Counted from the stretch's first letter, positions 1 through 9,826 are shown. The stretch: DNA of 64,000 bases from Candidatus Contubernalis alkalaceticus (GCF_022558445.1 NZ_CP054699.1:1196001-1260000); one strand, 5' to 3'. Program-made: numbers and translations. The notes: generated from the sequence alone by a model not told the origin.

Positions 1-804
1 CGGCAGGCAGTCGAAACAGCACAGGGAGTAAAGGATTCCAGCGAGGGATTATCTTCTGCCGCTGAGTCCACCAGCGCAACCTTAGAGCAGGTGGCCGCTA
101 CCACAAACCAGTTCGCCGGCAACAGCCAGGAGCTCAGCACCGGTGCTCAGGAGATGGCTGACATATCTAGAGAGGTGTCAGAGAGCGCCGCAGAAGGTGC
201 CGAAGCTATAAAAAATGCTGTAACTCAAATGAAGGATATTAATGACATGGTGGAGGGCCTGCGGAGTATTATCGAAGGCCTGGACAACCGTTCCTCAGAA
301 ATCGGAAATATAGTCAGCATGATTACCGCCGTAGCAGACCAGACCAACCTTTTGGCCTTGAATGCTGCCATAGAAGCCGCCCGGGCCGGAGAACAGGGCC
401 GGGGTTTTGCGGTGGTAGCGGAAGAAGTTCGTAAGCTGGCAGAGCAGACAGGAAAAGCTGCCGTAGACATCACCGCATTAATCAAGGAAACCCAGGAGGA
501 GACAGGCCGTGCGGTAGAAAGCATGGACAAAGGGGTAGAAAAAGTCCGGGAAGGTTCCGATGTCATCATGTCCAACAGTGAAACCTTCAACCAAATCGTG
601 GGAGAAGTACAGAGAATCGTAGAAAAAATTACTGAAGTTACTGTGGCAGCGGAGCAGATTAGTTCCGGAAGCCAGGAGATTGCAGCCTCTACAGAGGAAC
701 AGTCCTCTTCCATGGAAGAGATTACTGCAACCGCAGAAGATTTACGGAATTCTGCCGATGAGCTTTATAAATCCATGGAACGTTTTAAATATGACCAGGC
801 GTAA
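1..804 (+). CDS. Methyl-accepting chemotaxis protein, 3' part only
   Basis: The reading frame is open from the first base of the window, so the gene starts upstream and only about 267 C-terminal residues are seen. They form the cytoplasmic four-helix signalling domain of an MCP, with the hairpin tip ([21 protein letters not shown] type; read here as [20 protein letters not shown]) that contacts CheA and CheW. The sequence is almost identical to residues 387-655 of the complete MCP at 1998-3965, differing at only a few codons, so the two are recent paralogues or have undergone gene conversion. A G-to-T change turns the penultimate GAA of the paralogue into this gene's TAA stop. It is followed 42 bases later by cheW, probably in one operon. 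Confidence 0.95.
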   Translation, partial: RQAVETAQGVKDSSEGLSSAAESTSATLEQVAATTNQFAGNSQELSTGAQEMADISREVSESAAEGAEAIKNAVTQMKDINDMVEGLRSIIEGLDNRSSEIGNIVSMITAVADQTNLLALNAAIEAARAGEQGRGFAVVAEEVRKLAEQTGKAAVDITALIKETQEETGRAVESMDKGVEKVREGSDVIMSNSETFNQIVGEVQRIVEKITEVTVAAEQISSGSQEIAASTEEQSSSMEEITATAEDLRNSADELYKSMERFKYDQA

Positions 805-846
805 GCTAAAAGTAAAAGGAAACAAAGTCATAGGAGGAGGTTATTT

Positions 847-1356
847 ATGAACACTGAAAATAAAGCCGGTTTAGAGTATAAGCAGTTTGTAGTTTTTAAG
901 CTGAGGGAAGAAGAATACGCCATCGGGATATATAGTGTCAAAGAAATTTTGAAACTGTTGCCCATAACCTCATTACCCCACGCCAGTGATTTTATAGAGG
1001 GAGTAGTTAATATAAGAAATACAGTAATACCGGTAATTGACCTGTGCAGACGTTTTAATTTGCCTGAATGCAGAACCAGTGACAGTAGAATTATCATCGT
1101 AGAAATAAACGGTCATCAAACAGGCCTCATAGTGGATGCAGTAACAGAAGTGCTGCAGGTTGCAGATAGTGATATACAGTACTCTCTAAGTGGGGTAACA
1201 GGCTCAAAGAACTTTTTAGAGGGAATTGCCAGGTATGATGACCGCCTGATTATTCTTCTGGGAATGGAAAACATCTTAAACTCTTCAGAAATCCTATCGT
1301 TAGAAGAATTAAAGGCCGGCAATGAAATTTTAAAAGAAGAAATGGCAGGGCAGTAA
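847..1356 (+). CDS. CheW-like chemotaxis adaptor
   Basis: A 169-residue protein made of one CheW domain, the SH3-like fold that couples MCP tips to the CheA kinase. Recognisable family signatures are VVFKLREEEYAIGIYSVKEI near the start, FIEGVVNIRNTVIPVIDL at about residues 49-66, and HQTGLIVDAVTEVL near residue 90. An excellent ribosome site (AGGAGG, 7 bases before ATG) fixes the start. It lies directly downstream of an MCP fragment and is closed by a strong terminator, so MCP and CheW are probably co-transcribed. The gene name cheW is not asserted because such genomes carry several paralogues. Confidence 0.93.
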   Translation: MNTENKAGLEYKQFVVFKLREEEYAIGIYSVKEILKLLPITSLPHASDFIEGVVNIRNTVIPVIDLCRRFNLPECRTSDSRIIIVEINGHQTGLIVDAVTEVLQVADSDIQYSLSGVTGSKNFLEGIARYDDRLIILLGMENILNSSEILSLEELKAGNEILKEEMAGQ

Positions 1357-1406
1357 GTAAAATATTTTATCAATTTAGAGAAGAAATAAGTTTATTGCAT
1401 CAGCCG

Positions 1407-1437
1407 GAGCAGAGGCTTTAACCTCTGCTCTTTTTTT
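1407..1437 (+). terminator. Intrinsic terminator after cheW-like gene
   Basis: A perfect 9-bp stem (GAGCAGAGG at 1407-1415 with CCTCTGCTC at 1422-1430) with a 6-base loop is followed by seven T residues. Confidence 0.93.
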
Positions 1438-1707
1438 GTAAATTCATATTTTTGTTTTTAATAATTTGTGTTTTTTATATTTTTTTCATCGTTAAACGAG
1501 AATTTGTGCAATTATATGTGACAAAAGAAAACTATTTAGGCAATTTTTTTTAAAACATTACATATTATAACAAGGAAATATATCGCAGATGTAGAATATA
1601 AATAATTAGAATATTTTGAATAAATAAAAAATTACATAATAAATTTTCGTTGTTTGAAGGGGGGATAAAACTTAGAAAAACTTTTATAATAAATTAAGTT
1701 GAATAAA

Positions 1708-1781
1708 GGCAACCCCGTTTAAAACCGGGGACGCAAAGCCAAGGGTCTAAAACATTTCCATGCTGAAGACAGCCGGTTGCC
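1708..1781 (+). ncRNA. c-di-GMP-I (GEMM) riboswitch
   Basis: A closing helix GGCAACC (1708-1714) pairs perfectly with GGTTGCC (1775-1781). Inside lie the conserved GEMM-I strings GGACGCAAAGCC (1729-1740) and GGGTCTAA, followed by the second-arm AGCCGG. This matches the bacterial class I cyclic di-GMP aptamer. A hairpin with a T-run lies 88 bases downstream and the riboswitch precedes an MCP gene, a common target class. Whether it is an ON or OFF switch cannot be read with certainty. A TATAAT box at 1685-1690 would start the transcript just upstream of the aptamer, but no good -35 was found. Confidence 0.93.
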
Positions 1782-1863
1782 AACTTTTTTTAAAGATTAT
1801 AGTTATCTTAATTATTTATAATCTGCGCTTTTAGAAGGACATGGCAATGCTTGTTCTTTATAA

Positions 1864-1963
1864 TAAGACCCCCACCTCTAAGCGTTAGCGTAGGTGGGGC
1901 TTTTAATCAGGTGAGTAGAGTCTTTACCTGATTCCCTGATTTTAAAGCTTGCTGAAACGAGTT
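1864..1963 (-). repeat. Left copy of ~100-bp inverted repeat flanking the MCP gene
   Basis: The reverse complement of this stretch aligns with 3966-4070 at roughly 80 percent identity by eye. The shared order is GTTTCAGCAAGCT, then a hairpin around GAATCAGG..CCTGA, then a second hairpin CCCCACCTACGCTA..GGGG. Two internal hairpins are visible here: CCCCACC(1870-1876)/GGTGGGG(1893-1899), followed by TTTT, and AATCAGGT(1905-1912)/ACCTGATT(1926-1933). The first probably terminates riboswitch transcripts. The arrangement resembles miniature mobile repeats with hairpin ends, but no family is assigned. Confidence 0.8.
1870..1904 (+). terminator. Hairpin with T-run downstream of the riboswitch
   Basis: Stem CCCCACCT (1870-1877) pairs with AGGTGGGG (1892-1899), followed by CTTTT. 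Its position between the aptamer and the MCP start makes it the likely expression platform terminator, although it also belongs to the inverted repeat. Confidence 0.6.
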
Positions 1964-1997
1964 CACTTTTTGAAATCAAATTAGGGAGGTACAAACA

Positions 1998-3965
1998 ATG
2001 TTTAAAAAAATGAGCCTTAAAACTAAATTAATCTCTTTATTTTTATTGGTCGGGTTAGTACCGGTTATTGCAATCAGTGTGATTTCATACATCAGCGCCA
2101 GTGCAAACATTCAGGAGGAAATTGAAGCAGCCAGTCATATGTACGCAGGCCTGGTAGAAGAACAGTTAAACACCTATTTTGATGATATAAAAAATAACGC
2201 TGTGGTGCTGGCTGCCACCCGAGATGTATACCAGAGCATGAATATTTTAAGCGAAGTGGAATGGGACACCCAGGACCCCCGTTGGCTTGAAAGGGTAGAG
2301 ATTTTAGATGATATAAGCAGCGCGGTTTTGGCAGAGATGGGCTATGCTTTGTTTTATTTAACAGACCCCACCGGAAGAGTGGTATATACCACCAACACCG
2401 ATAACAATTTTTTGGGGGCTGATTTATCCCAACGGCAGTATGTTCAAGATGGCCTGGCCGGCCGTGTGGCCTGGTCTGACCTGTTTTATTCCAACATTGC
2501 TCTTGATACGATCATGACCGCCGTATCTCCCGTCAGAAGCAATAGTCAATCCGGAAGCATAATTGGTACATTTAACGTTTCTGTAAATGCTCAAGGAATT
2601 GACCAGTTAGTTCATACCGGCCTTGAGAATCTGGGAACAACGGCGGATGCTTACCTTGTGGATGCTAACGGTCTGCTGCACAGCAACCTCAGGCATGGGG
2701 AATTATCCCAGGGAGCCGTGCTGCAGCAGACTGTTACTACCTGGCCTGCACAGGTATTGTCAGCACCCATTAGTTCCGGAAGCCTGGATTTCAGTGCCCA
2801 AGGTGAATATGTAAACACCATGGGTAATGCAGTTTTAGGAACTGTAGAGGTTGTAGAACTGGGGGACATGCCCATGGGCTTAGTCGTAATGATTGACCAG
2901 GCGGAGGCCTTTGCCGGGGTTACAGTATTACGTAACTTAATGGTAATGGTTGCTGTCATCGCTGTCTTAATCGTTGCTGTTTTAGGGTACTTCATAGCTC
3001 TCAGCATCGCCAATCCCATTCAAAAAATTACTAAGGTTGCCAACCAGGTAGCCCAAGGGGACTTCACTGTGCAGACCGAAATGAACCGTAAAGACGAAAT
3101 CGGCCAGCTGGCCAATGCCTTTAATACCATGAATTCAAGTCTATCCCAGTTGATACGGCAGGCAGTTGAAACAGCTCTAGGGGTAAAGGATTCCAGCGAG
3201 GGATTATCTTCTGCCGCTGAGTCCACCAGCGCAACCCTGGAGCAGGTGGCCGCTACCACAAACCAGTTCGCCGGCAACAGCCAGGAGCTCAGCATCGGTG
3301 CTCAGGAGATGGCTGACATATCCAGGGAGGTGTCAGAGAGCGCCTCAGAAGGTGCCGAAGCTATCAAAAATGCTGTAACTCAAATGAAGGATATCAATGA
3401 CATGGTGGAGGGCCTCCGGAGTATCATCGAAGGCCTGGACAACCGTTCCTCAGAAATTGGAAATATTGTCAGCATGATTACCGCCGTAGCAGACCAGACC
3501 AACCTTTTAGCCCTGAACGCAGCCATAGAAGCCGCCCGGGCCGGAGAACAGGGCCGGGGTTTTGCCGTGGTAGCGGAAGAAGTTCGTAAGCTGGCAGAGC
3601 AGACAGGAAAAGCCGCCGTAGACATCACCGCCTTAATCAAGGAAACCCAGGAGGAGACCGGCCGTGCAGTAGAAAGCATGGACAAAGGGGTAGAAAAAGT
3701 GCGCGAAGGTTCTGATGTCATCATGTCCAACAGTGAAACCTTCAACCAAATCGTGGGAGAAGTACAGAGAATCGTTGAAAAAATCAATGAGGTAACTTCA
3801 GCCGCTGAACAGATTAGTTCCGGAAGCCAGGAGATTGCAGCCTCTACAGAGGAACAGTCCTCTTCCATGGAAGAGATTACTGCAACCGCAGAAGATTTAC
3901 GGAATTCTGCCGATGAGCTTTATAAATCCATGGAACGTTTTAAATATGACCAGGCGGAAGCTTAA
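1998..3965 (+). CDS. Methyl-accepting chemotaxis protein with Cache sensor
   Basis: A complete 655-residue chemoreceptor. Residues about 9-32 are the first membrane helix; 33-310 are an extracytoplasmic double-Cache-like sensor (motif [18 protein letters not shown], residues ~124-141). The second membrane helix is at ~312-335, followed by a HAMP domain ([20 protein letters not shown]) and the long signalling coiled coil with the conserved hairpin tip. A GGGAGG site precedes ATG by 8 bases. A c-di-GMP riboswitch lies in its leader, so receptor synthesis is probably tuned by c-di-GMP. Its C-terminal ~267 residues are almost identical to the MCP at the window start. The gene is flanked by inverted copies of a hairpin-rich repeat, which suggests that it spread as a unit. 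The ligand cannot be inferred. Confidence 0.96.
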   Translation: MFKKMSLKTKLISLFLLVGLVPVIAISVISYISASANIQEEIEAASHMYAGLVEEQLNTYFDDIKNNAVVLAATRDVYQSMNILSEVEWDTQDPRWLERVEILDDISSAVLAEMGYALFYLTDPTGRVVYTTNTDNNFLGADLSQRQYVQDGLAGRVAWSDLFYSNIALDTIMTAVSPVRSNSQSGSIIGTFNVSVNAQGIDQLVHTGLENLGTTADAYLVDANGLLHSNLRHGELSQGAVLQQTVTTWPAQVLSAPISSGSLDFSAQGEYVNTMGNAVLGTVEVVELGDMPMGLVVMIDQAEAFAGVTVLRNLMVMVAVIAVLIVAVLGYFIALSIANPIQKITKVANQVAQGDFTVQTEMNRKDEIGQLANAFNTMNSSLSQLIRQAVETALGVKDSSEGLSSAAESTSATLEQVAATTNQFAGNSQELSIGAQEMADISREVSESASEGAEAIKNAVTQMKDINDMVEGLRSIIEGLDNRSSEIGNIVSMITAVADQTNLLALNAAIEAARAGEQGRGFAVVAEEVRKLAEQTGKAAVDITALIKETQEETGRAVESMDKGVEKVREGSDVIMSNSETFNQIVGEVQRIVEKINEVTSAAEQISSGSQEIAASTEEQSSSMEEITATAEDLRNSADELYKSMERFKYDQAEA

Positions 3966-4070
3966 GTAAACTGGTTTCAGCAAGCTCAAAACATCGGGGA
4001 ATCAGGCGGAGACTTTACTCCACCTGAAGAAGGTCCCCACCTACGCTACCCCTTAGAGTTGGGGACCTTA
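3966..4070 (+). repeat. Right copy of the inverted repeat, with terminator
   Basis: This is the partner of the left repeat at 1864-1963, in opposite orientation. It begins immediately after the MCP stop codon and ends in a perfect 10-bp stem AAGGTCCCCA (4030-4039) with TGGGGACCTT (4060-4069), which also serves as a plausible terminator. Confidence 0.8.
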
Positions 4071-4179
4071 TGAGTAGGATATTTATAATACGAAAATAGT
4101 TTTTAGTTTTAAAAGAAATAGAGGAATATGTTGGAATATGGAGAAAAAATAAAATGTAAGCTTTGTCAGGAGGTATTTT

Positions 4180-7100
4180 ATGGGACAAGAAAGTGATCGA
4201 TATCGCTCACTAATAGAAAATATGCCTGATGCTTTTGCCTACCATCGAATAATCATGGATGATTCGGGAAATCCCGTTAATTATGAATTTATAGATGTAA
4301 ATCATGCTTTTGAAAAGATGACAGGGCTAAAAAGAGAAAATATTATTGGAAAAAAGGTTACTGAGCTGCCCCCAGGGACTGATGACTTCAGTTTTGATTA
4401 TATGGGCAATTATGGTAGAATTGCTCTTACTGGTGGAACTATATATATTGAACAGAATTCCGAATTCCTTGGATGGCATTATGAAGTTACTGCTTACAGT
4501 GAAAAGGACAATTATTTTTCTGTAGTTTTTAGAGACATTACCGATAGGAAGGAAAAAGAAGAGCGGATTAAGGAACTGAATTGTCTTCATAATTTTTCCC
4601 GTTTGCTCCGAAAAGAAAAATATAATTTGGAAAAAATCTTACGGGAAGCGGTTAACCTACTGCCCCCATATTTTCAGAATTCACAGGAGGTATGTGTGCG
4701 CATTGTTTTAAACGGTCGTGAATTCCAGTCACCAAACTATAAAACTACCCCTTGGAAAATCGTTTCTTTTATTGAACTACAGGGTGAACAAATGGGTTTT
4801 ATTGAAGTGTGCTCTTCAAAGCCATCCCGACAAGAAAAAAGTCCTTTTTTAAAAGAAGAGGAGTTGATGCTTACCACAGTTGCTGAGCACCTGGGCCGAG
4901 TTATTGATCAGGAGTATGCGGAAGAGTCGATACGAAAAAGTGAAGAATATTTATCGATTACACTTAACTCTATTGGCGACGCCGTGATTACAACCGATGA
5001 AAATGGATTCGTCGTAAGAATGAATCCTGTGGCTGAAAAACTGTGCGGTTGGTCATGTTTAGAAGCAAAGGGAAAACCGCTGTCAGATGTTTTCCAGATA
5101 ATTAATTCTGAAACCCGAAAGCCCGTATCAGATCCGGTTAAAGTAGTTTTGGAAAAGGGTGAAATAGTCGGACTTGCTAATCACACTGCTCTTATTTCCA
5201 GAGAGGGCAGTGAATATCAGATTGCTGATAGTGCCGCCCCAATCGTTAACAATGAGAAGAGAATTGTGGGAGTAGTGTTAGTCTTTCGCGATGTAAGTGA
5301 AGAATATGGTTTGCGAAAAGATATTAAAGAAAGCGAGTTACGATGGCAGTTTGCTCTGGAAGGGGCCGGGGACGGGGTTTGGGATTGGAATGCTCAAACC
5401 GATGAAGTGTTTTTTTCTCGGCAGTGGAAAAAGATGTTGGGTTATGAAGAACATGAAGTTGGCAGCACTTTACAGGAATGGGATAAGCGAATCCACCCGG
5501 AAGATAAGAAAGCTTGTTATGAAGATTTGGAAAAACATTTCAGTGGTCAAACCTCGGTCTATCAAAGTGAACATCGTGTTTTATGTAAAGATGGTACCTA
5601 TAAATGGATTTTAGACCGAGGTAAAGTAATTAAGTGGACCAAAGAAGGTAAACCTCTGCGGGTAATAGGGATCCACTCGGATATTACTAAGAGGAAACAG
5701 GTGGAAGATAACCTTAAAAAGTCCGAAAAGGAAAAATCTTTGATTCTTAACGCTATGTCTGAAAGGATTTCATATCTAGATTCAAAATACCAGGTAATTT
5801 GGGCAAACCGCCTGGCTGCCGAATCCGTGGATATGAAGTTAGAAGAATTAACCGGTAAAATGTGTTATGAATTGTGGTATCAGAAGGATGAGCCCTGCTC
5901 CGGCTGTCCCATTCAAAATGCATATGATACAAAACAGCCTCAGGAGGGTGAAGTGATAACCCCGGACGGCCGTTGTTGGTTTGTGCGGGGTTACCCGGTG
6001 CTGGATCATGAACAGGGGCTTATTGGGGTGATAAAGTTGGGGCAGGATATAACAGAAAAAAAGGGTATGGATTTAGATCTTAAGGATAGTGAACAGCGAT
6101 TCAGAAGCCTGGTGGAACTGGCTCCTGATGCCATCTTTGTGCAGGCGGATAAGCAGTTCGTTTACGTCAACCAGGCGGCGGTGAATCTCTTTGGTGCGGA
6201 GTCCAGGGAGCAGTTAATAGGTACGCCGGTCATGGAACGCTTTCATCCGGATTACCACCAACAGGTTTTACAGAGAATAAAAATTTTAAACCAAAAAAAA
6301 GAGCCGGTTCCCTGGTTGGAACAAGTTTATCTCAAATTGGACGGCACCTCTGTAGACGTGGAGGTGGCAGCAGTTCCCATTCGTTTTGCCTCCCGGGATG
6401 GCGCACTGGTGTATATTCGGGATATCACCGAAAGAAAGCGAAAAGAACAGAAGAAAATGTATGAACTGGCTTTGTTACGGCAGCAGCAAAAGTTGGAAGC
6501 CATTGGAGTCCTGGCCAGCGGGGTAGCTCACGAAATAAACAATCCCATCAATGGGATCATGAATTACGGACAGCTGCTCTTAGATAACGAGGAGCCCGGT
6601 AGTACTAATGCAAAATATTTAGGTGAAATTATTGATGAATGTGAAAGGGTGTCTTCCATAGTTCAAAATCTTTTGCAGTTTGCCCGTCATGAAAAGCAGT
6701 CACACAGTCCGGCACAGGTTAAGGACATTATCACAAAAACTCTGCTATTGATTGATTCTGTTTTTCGAAAGGAGCAAATTGTCTTGGAAGTTACTATTCC
6801 GGAAGGCCTGCCCAGTATAAAATGCCGAAGCCAACAGATTCAGCAGGTACTGATGAATTTGTTGACCAACGCTCGGGATTCGTTGAATGTGAGATTTCCG
6901 GGGTATCATGTAAACAAAATTATTAAAATTATTTGCAGTCATATTATAAAAGATGGTCGACGCTGGATACGAATTACTGTGGAAGATTGCGGTACAGGAA
7001 TACCTGAAAGCATTCATGAGAAGCTCTATGAACCCTTTTTCACTACAAAAATTAGGGAACAGGGGACTGGATTAGGTTTGGCCATCAGCTATGGAATTGT

Positions 7101-7212
7101 AAAAGAACATAATGGACATATAAGTTTTGAGACAAAAGTAGAAAGTTTTACTAAGTTTTACCTGGACTTGCCTGTTGATAATGGATGGGCCATTGAAAGC
7201 GTTGAAGAGTAA
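4180..7212 (+). CDS. Multi-PAS sensor histidine kinase
   Basis: A 1010-residue kinase with no membrane helices, so likely a cytoplasmic sensor. By sequence rhythm there are about five PAS units: residues ~5-125, 260-385, 390-510, 520-630 and 640-755. Several end in the DIT..K motif (DITDRKEKEE, DITKRKQVED, DITEKKGMDL, DITERKRKEQ). The PAS at ~520-630 contains a C-x2-C-x2-C-type cluster around CSGCPIQ. A HisKA helix follows, with phosphoacceptor His784 in VAHEINNPINGI, then a HATPase domain with the N box (LLTNARDSL), G1 (EDCGTGIPES) and G2 (GTGLGLAIS). A GGAGG site precedes ATG. It lies 28 bases upstream of a REC/HD-GYP regulator, its probable partner. Confidence 0.95.
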   Translation: MGQESDRYRSLIENMPDAFAYHRIIMDDSGNPVNYEFIDVNHAFEKMTGLKRENIIGKKVTELPPGTDDFSFDYMGNYGRIALTGGTIYIEQNSEFLGWHYEVTAYSEKDNYFSVVFRDITDRKEKEERIKELNCLHNFSRLLRKEKYNLEKILREAVNLLPPYFQNSQEVCVRIVLNGREFQSPNYKTTPWKIVSFIELQGEQMGFIEVCSSKPSRQEKSPFLKEEELMLTTVAEHLGRVIDQEYAEESIRKSEEYLSITLNSIGDAVITTDENGFVVRMNPVAEKLCGWSCLEAKGKPLSDVFQIINSETRKPVSDPVKVVLEKGEIVGLANHTALISREGSEYQIADSAAPIVNNEKRIVGVVLVFRDVSEEYGLRKDIKESELRWQFALEGAGDGVWDWNAQTDEVFFSRQWKKMLGYEEHEVGSTLQEWDKRIHPEDKKACYEDLEKHFSGQTSVYQSEHRVLCKDGTYKWILDRGKVIKWTKEGKPLRVIGIHSDITKRKQVEDNLKKSEKEKSLILNAMSERISYLDSKYQVIWANRLAAESVDMKLEELTGKMCYELWYQKDEPCSGCPIQNAYDTKQPQEGEVITPDGRCWFVRGYPVLDHEQGLIGVIKLGQDITEKKGMDLDLKDSEQRFRSLVELAPDAIFVQADKQFVYVNQAAVNLFGAESREQLIGTPVMERFHPDYHQQVLQRIKILNQKKEPVPWLEQVYLKLDGTSVDVEVAAVPIRFASRDGALVYIRDITERKRKEQKKMYELALLRQQQKLEAIGVLASGVAHEINNPINGIMNYGQLLLDNEEPGSTNAKYLGEIIDECERVSSIVQNLLQFARHEKQSHSPAQVKDIITKTLLLIDSVFRKEQIVLEVTIPEGLPSIKCRSQQIQQVLMNLLTNARDSLNVRFPGYHVNKIIKIICSHIIKDGRRWIRITVEDCGTGIPESIHEKLYEPFFTTKIREQGTGLGLAISYGIVKEHNGHISFETKVESFTKFYLDLPVDNGWAIESVEE

Positions 7213-7240
7213 TAATTATCAGTAATGAAAGGAAGCTAAG

Positions 7241-8305
7241 ATGGGGAAAGTTCTAATTGTGGATGACGAAAAAAGTATGCGTTATACCTTACGGGAATTT
7301 CTTCGTAGAGAGGGATATGAAGTAGAGGCTGCCGAAGATGCGGTAAAAGCCTTAGCACTCCTTAAACAGGATGCTTTTGATGTGGTGGTAACAGACATCA
7401 TTATGCCCTGTCTCTCCGGGGTGGAATTGTTGGAACAGATTCGTAATATAATGCCTGACCTGCAGGTGATTTTAATGACCGGGGAGCCCACGGTGGAGAC
7501 CGCGGTGAAAGCTGTACAGGTCGGTGCGTATGATTATATAAGTAAACCCATCCTGAAGAGTACTTTACTTAAAGTGGTAAAGAAGGCTCTGCATCTGAAA
7601 GAAATTACGGATAAAAAGCAAAGGCTGGAGGAGGCTAATCGTCACCATCAAGAGAATCTGGAGCAGCTGGTGGAGGAACGAACTCGGGCACTCCACCAGT
7701 CTATGCAGAGTTCCATTAAGGTTCTGGCATCCATGTTGGACCTGAGAGATCCATATACAGCGGGTCATCAGAGACGGGCGGGCAACTTAGCTTCGGCAAT
7801 AGGCAGGGAATTAGGACTCTCCAACAATGTAATAGAAGGGCTTCGGGTTACCGGTTACCTGCACGACATTGGAAAAATTGCACTGCCGGCAGAGATATTG
7901 GCCAAGCCAGGGAAAATCAATGAACTGGAATATGAAATTATAAAAACCCATGCAGCTCAAGGGTACACCATTTTGAAGGATTTAGAATTACCATGGCCGG
8001 TGGCCCAGGTGGTTTGCCAGCATCATGAGAGGCTGGACGGCAGCGGCTATCCCATTGGCTTGAAAAATGAAGATATTTTAACGGAAGCTAAAATCCTTAT
8101 GGTTGCAGACGTGGTGGAGGCCATGTCTTCTCACCGGCCCTATCGAACAAGCTTGGGAATAGAGATGGCATTGGAGGAAATAGAAGAGAACTCCGGCAGG
8201 TTGTATGACCCACAGGCGGTAACAGTTTGTCTTCAATTATTCAGGGACAAGGGTTACAAAATTACGGATTCCTTTAGTAAAACAAATTTCTTTCATATCC
8301 ATTAA
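7241..8305 (+). CDS. Response regulator with HD-GYP domain (RpfG type)
   Basis: A 354-residue protein. Residues 1-120 are a receiver domain with acidic pocket Asp8/Asp9, phosphorylation site Asp52 (VVTDIIMP) and conserved Lys in YISKPI. A coiled linker (~122-155) leads to an HD-GYP domain. That domain carries the HD pair (GYLHDIGKIALP, ~residue 207), the downstream KTHAAQGYTIL and HHERLDGSGYPIGL signatures, and the DVVEAMSSHRPYR segment. HD-GYP proteins hydrolyse c-di-GMP to pGpG or GMP. Adjacent to the histidine kinase in the same direction, it probably forms a two-component system whose output lowers c-di-GMP. The riboswitch-controlled MCP upstream could respond to that. Confidence 0.95.
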   Translation: MGKVLIVDDEKSMRYTLREFLRREGYEVEAAEDAVKALALLKQDAFDVVVTDIIMPCLSGVELLEQIRNIMPDLQVILMTGEPTVETAVKAVQVGAYDYISKPILKSTLLKVVKKALHLKEITDKKQRLEEANRHHQENLEQLVEERTRALHQSMQSSIKVLASMLDLRDPYTAGHQRRAGNLASAIGRELGLSNNVIEGLRVTGYLHDIGKIALPAEILAKPGKINELEYEIIKTHAAQGYTILKDLELPWPVAQVVCQHHERLDGSGYPIGLKNEDILTEAKILMVADVVEAMSSHRPYRTSLGIEMALEEIEENSGRLYDPQAVTVCLQLFRDKGYKITDSFSKTNFFHIH

Positions 8306-8474
8306 CATATCTCTAATCTTTTTAAAAACTCATCCCTTTTAGGGTATGCGTAATTAAAAGTGATAATAAATATGTTTTTAGACAAACTTATTTAAAAAAT
8401 TTCATATTATAACCAGGGAATATTGAATAGTAAGTGACACCAAAAAAATGTAAATCTAATAAAGGACAGGTCCT

Positions 8475-9632
8475 ATGAATTTTTTTATTGCCAGACAGCC
8501 AATTTTTAATAAAAATGAATCTATATTTGGGTATAAATTGTTTTACAGCCCTTTTGCTGCTGTAATTGATGGTGAAGGCGTTGAAAAGGACTCTCCTTTG
8601 GACAATATAATGTCTATTGGCAAACAAACTCTTTCTTCCGGAAAAAAAATAATTATAAATTTTTCAAGCTCACTGCTTCAAAATAATTTCTTGTATCTTA
8701 AGGATACCTTTGTTTTGGTTACGGCAAATAACAATGGTGACCCTTTCAAAGTATGTAGAGAGTTAAAAAGGACAGGTTATTCAATCGCCCTGGATTTCCG
8801 GTGCTTAGAAAATCAGGAGTATATTATTAATCACTGTGACCTTATAGTGGTTGATTTTACAGATGAGAATGCGGAATATTATTGTGGTGAATTAACAAAA
8901 TATTATAATCCAAAGGTTTTAGCTGATAATATTTTTACAAGAAAGATTTATGACAAGGCTGTTTTGAGTGGGTGCACCTATTTTAACGGGGAATATTTTA
9001 AACTGCCCTTAGTGGATGGTAAAAAACCCCTCAGCGGGAACAGATATATCTATATTGAACTTCTAAAAGCAGTTAATACTCCCAACCCGGACTTTGAAGA
9101 GATAGAGGATTTAATTAAAAAGGACGTAACCATAACTTACAGCTTATTAAAATATATAAATTCCGGGGCTTTCTATTTTGTAAATGAGATAACCTCTGTT
9201 CAACAGACGCTGGCACTGCTGGGCCAAAAAGGTACGGTTAAGTGGCTTTCTTGGATAGTGTTAAGTGTAATGTCACAAAAAAAACCTGGAGAGATAATTA
9301 CCCTATCCCTAATCAGGGCCATATTTTCTGAGGAAATTGCTGAGCTTATTGGCTACATTAACAGTTTTCATTTTTTTATTATGGGTATGTTTTCTTTTCT
9401 GGATATCATGCTGGACTGTCCCATGGAGGAAGTGCTAAAGGAAATTCCAATATCAAAAGAAATAAAAGATGCCTTGCTGGGAATAGATAATGAATATAAA
9501 ATCATCTATGATTTAGTTTGTTTTTACGAACAAGGCAATTTTCAAAAAGTATTAGAAATAACTGAAAGTTTTAATCTTGCTCCCCAAGAGATTACCGGAG
9601 CTTATATTAAGGCTTTAAATGGTGTACTTTAG
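8475..9632 (+). CDS. HDOD-domain protein, degenerate EAL-HDOD type
   Basis: A 385-residue protein of the YuxH/CdgJ-like architecture. The N-terminal ~200 residues resemble an EAL fold (start FIARQPIFNKNESIFGYKLFY; DLIVVDFTD) but lack an EAL motif and most catalytic acidic residues, so phosphodiesterase activity is unlikely. Residues ~205-385 are a HDOD domain (LIKKDVTITYSLLKYINS; SVQQTLALLGQKGTVKWLSW). Such proteins act as signalling scaffolds linked to c-di-GMP and motility. The start is preceded by AGGACAGGTCCT, a weak palindromic ribosome site. It is the last clearly chromosomal gene before phage DNA. Confidence 0.9.
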   Translation: MNFFIARQPIFNKNESIFGYKLFYSPFAAVIDGEGVEKDSPLDNIMSIGKQTLSSGKKIIINFSSSLLQNNFLYLKDTFVLVTANNNGDPFKVCRELKRTGYSIALDFRCLENQEYIINHCDLIVVDFTDENAEYYCGELTKYYNPKVLADNIFTRKIYDKAVLSGCTYFNGEYFKLPLVDGKKPLSGNRYIYIELLKAVNTPNPDFEEIEDLIKKDVTITYSLLKYINSGAFYFVNEITSVQQTLALLGQKGTVKWLSWIVLSVMSQKKPGEIITLSLIRAIFSEEIAELIGYINSFHFFIMGMFSFLDIMLDCPMEEVLKEIPISKEIKDALLGIDNEYKIIYDLVCFYEQGNFQKVLEITESFNLAPQEITGAYIKALNGVL

Positions 9633-9826
9633 GAGCAACAGAGGGACAGGTCCCTTTTCTTCATAGCCCTTAGTGTTTGTACCTAGTTTTTTTCTATAGA
9701 TTTTTATAATGGTTTCCCAGGGGACATCCATAAATGTAGTATTTCCATATACCATAATACCCACTGGTTGATATTTATTAGCTGAAACAAAAACTTTTTG
9801 ACCATATTCATTAGTATTTGAGATGT
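9617..9826 (-). pseudogene. 3' fragment of an unidentified gene at the phage/host edge
   Basis: On the minus strand a frame without start codon reads SNTNEYGQKVFVSANKYQ, continues through PVGIMVYGNTTFMDVPWE and TIIKIYRKKLGTNTKGYE, and stops at 9617, inside the end of the HDOD gene. The composition is protein-like and unlike a chance frame, yet no upstream part is present. It could be the 3' end of a host gene cut by prophage insertion, or a remnant of an accessory gene. The family is not recognised. The upstream boundary abuts repeat copy A, which is in another frame. Confidence 0.5.
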
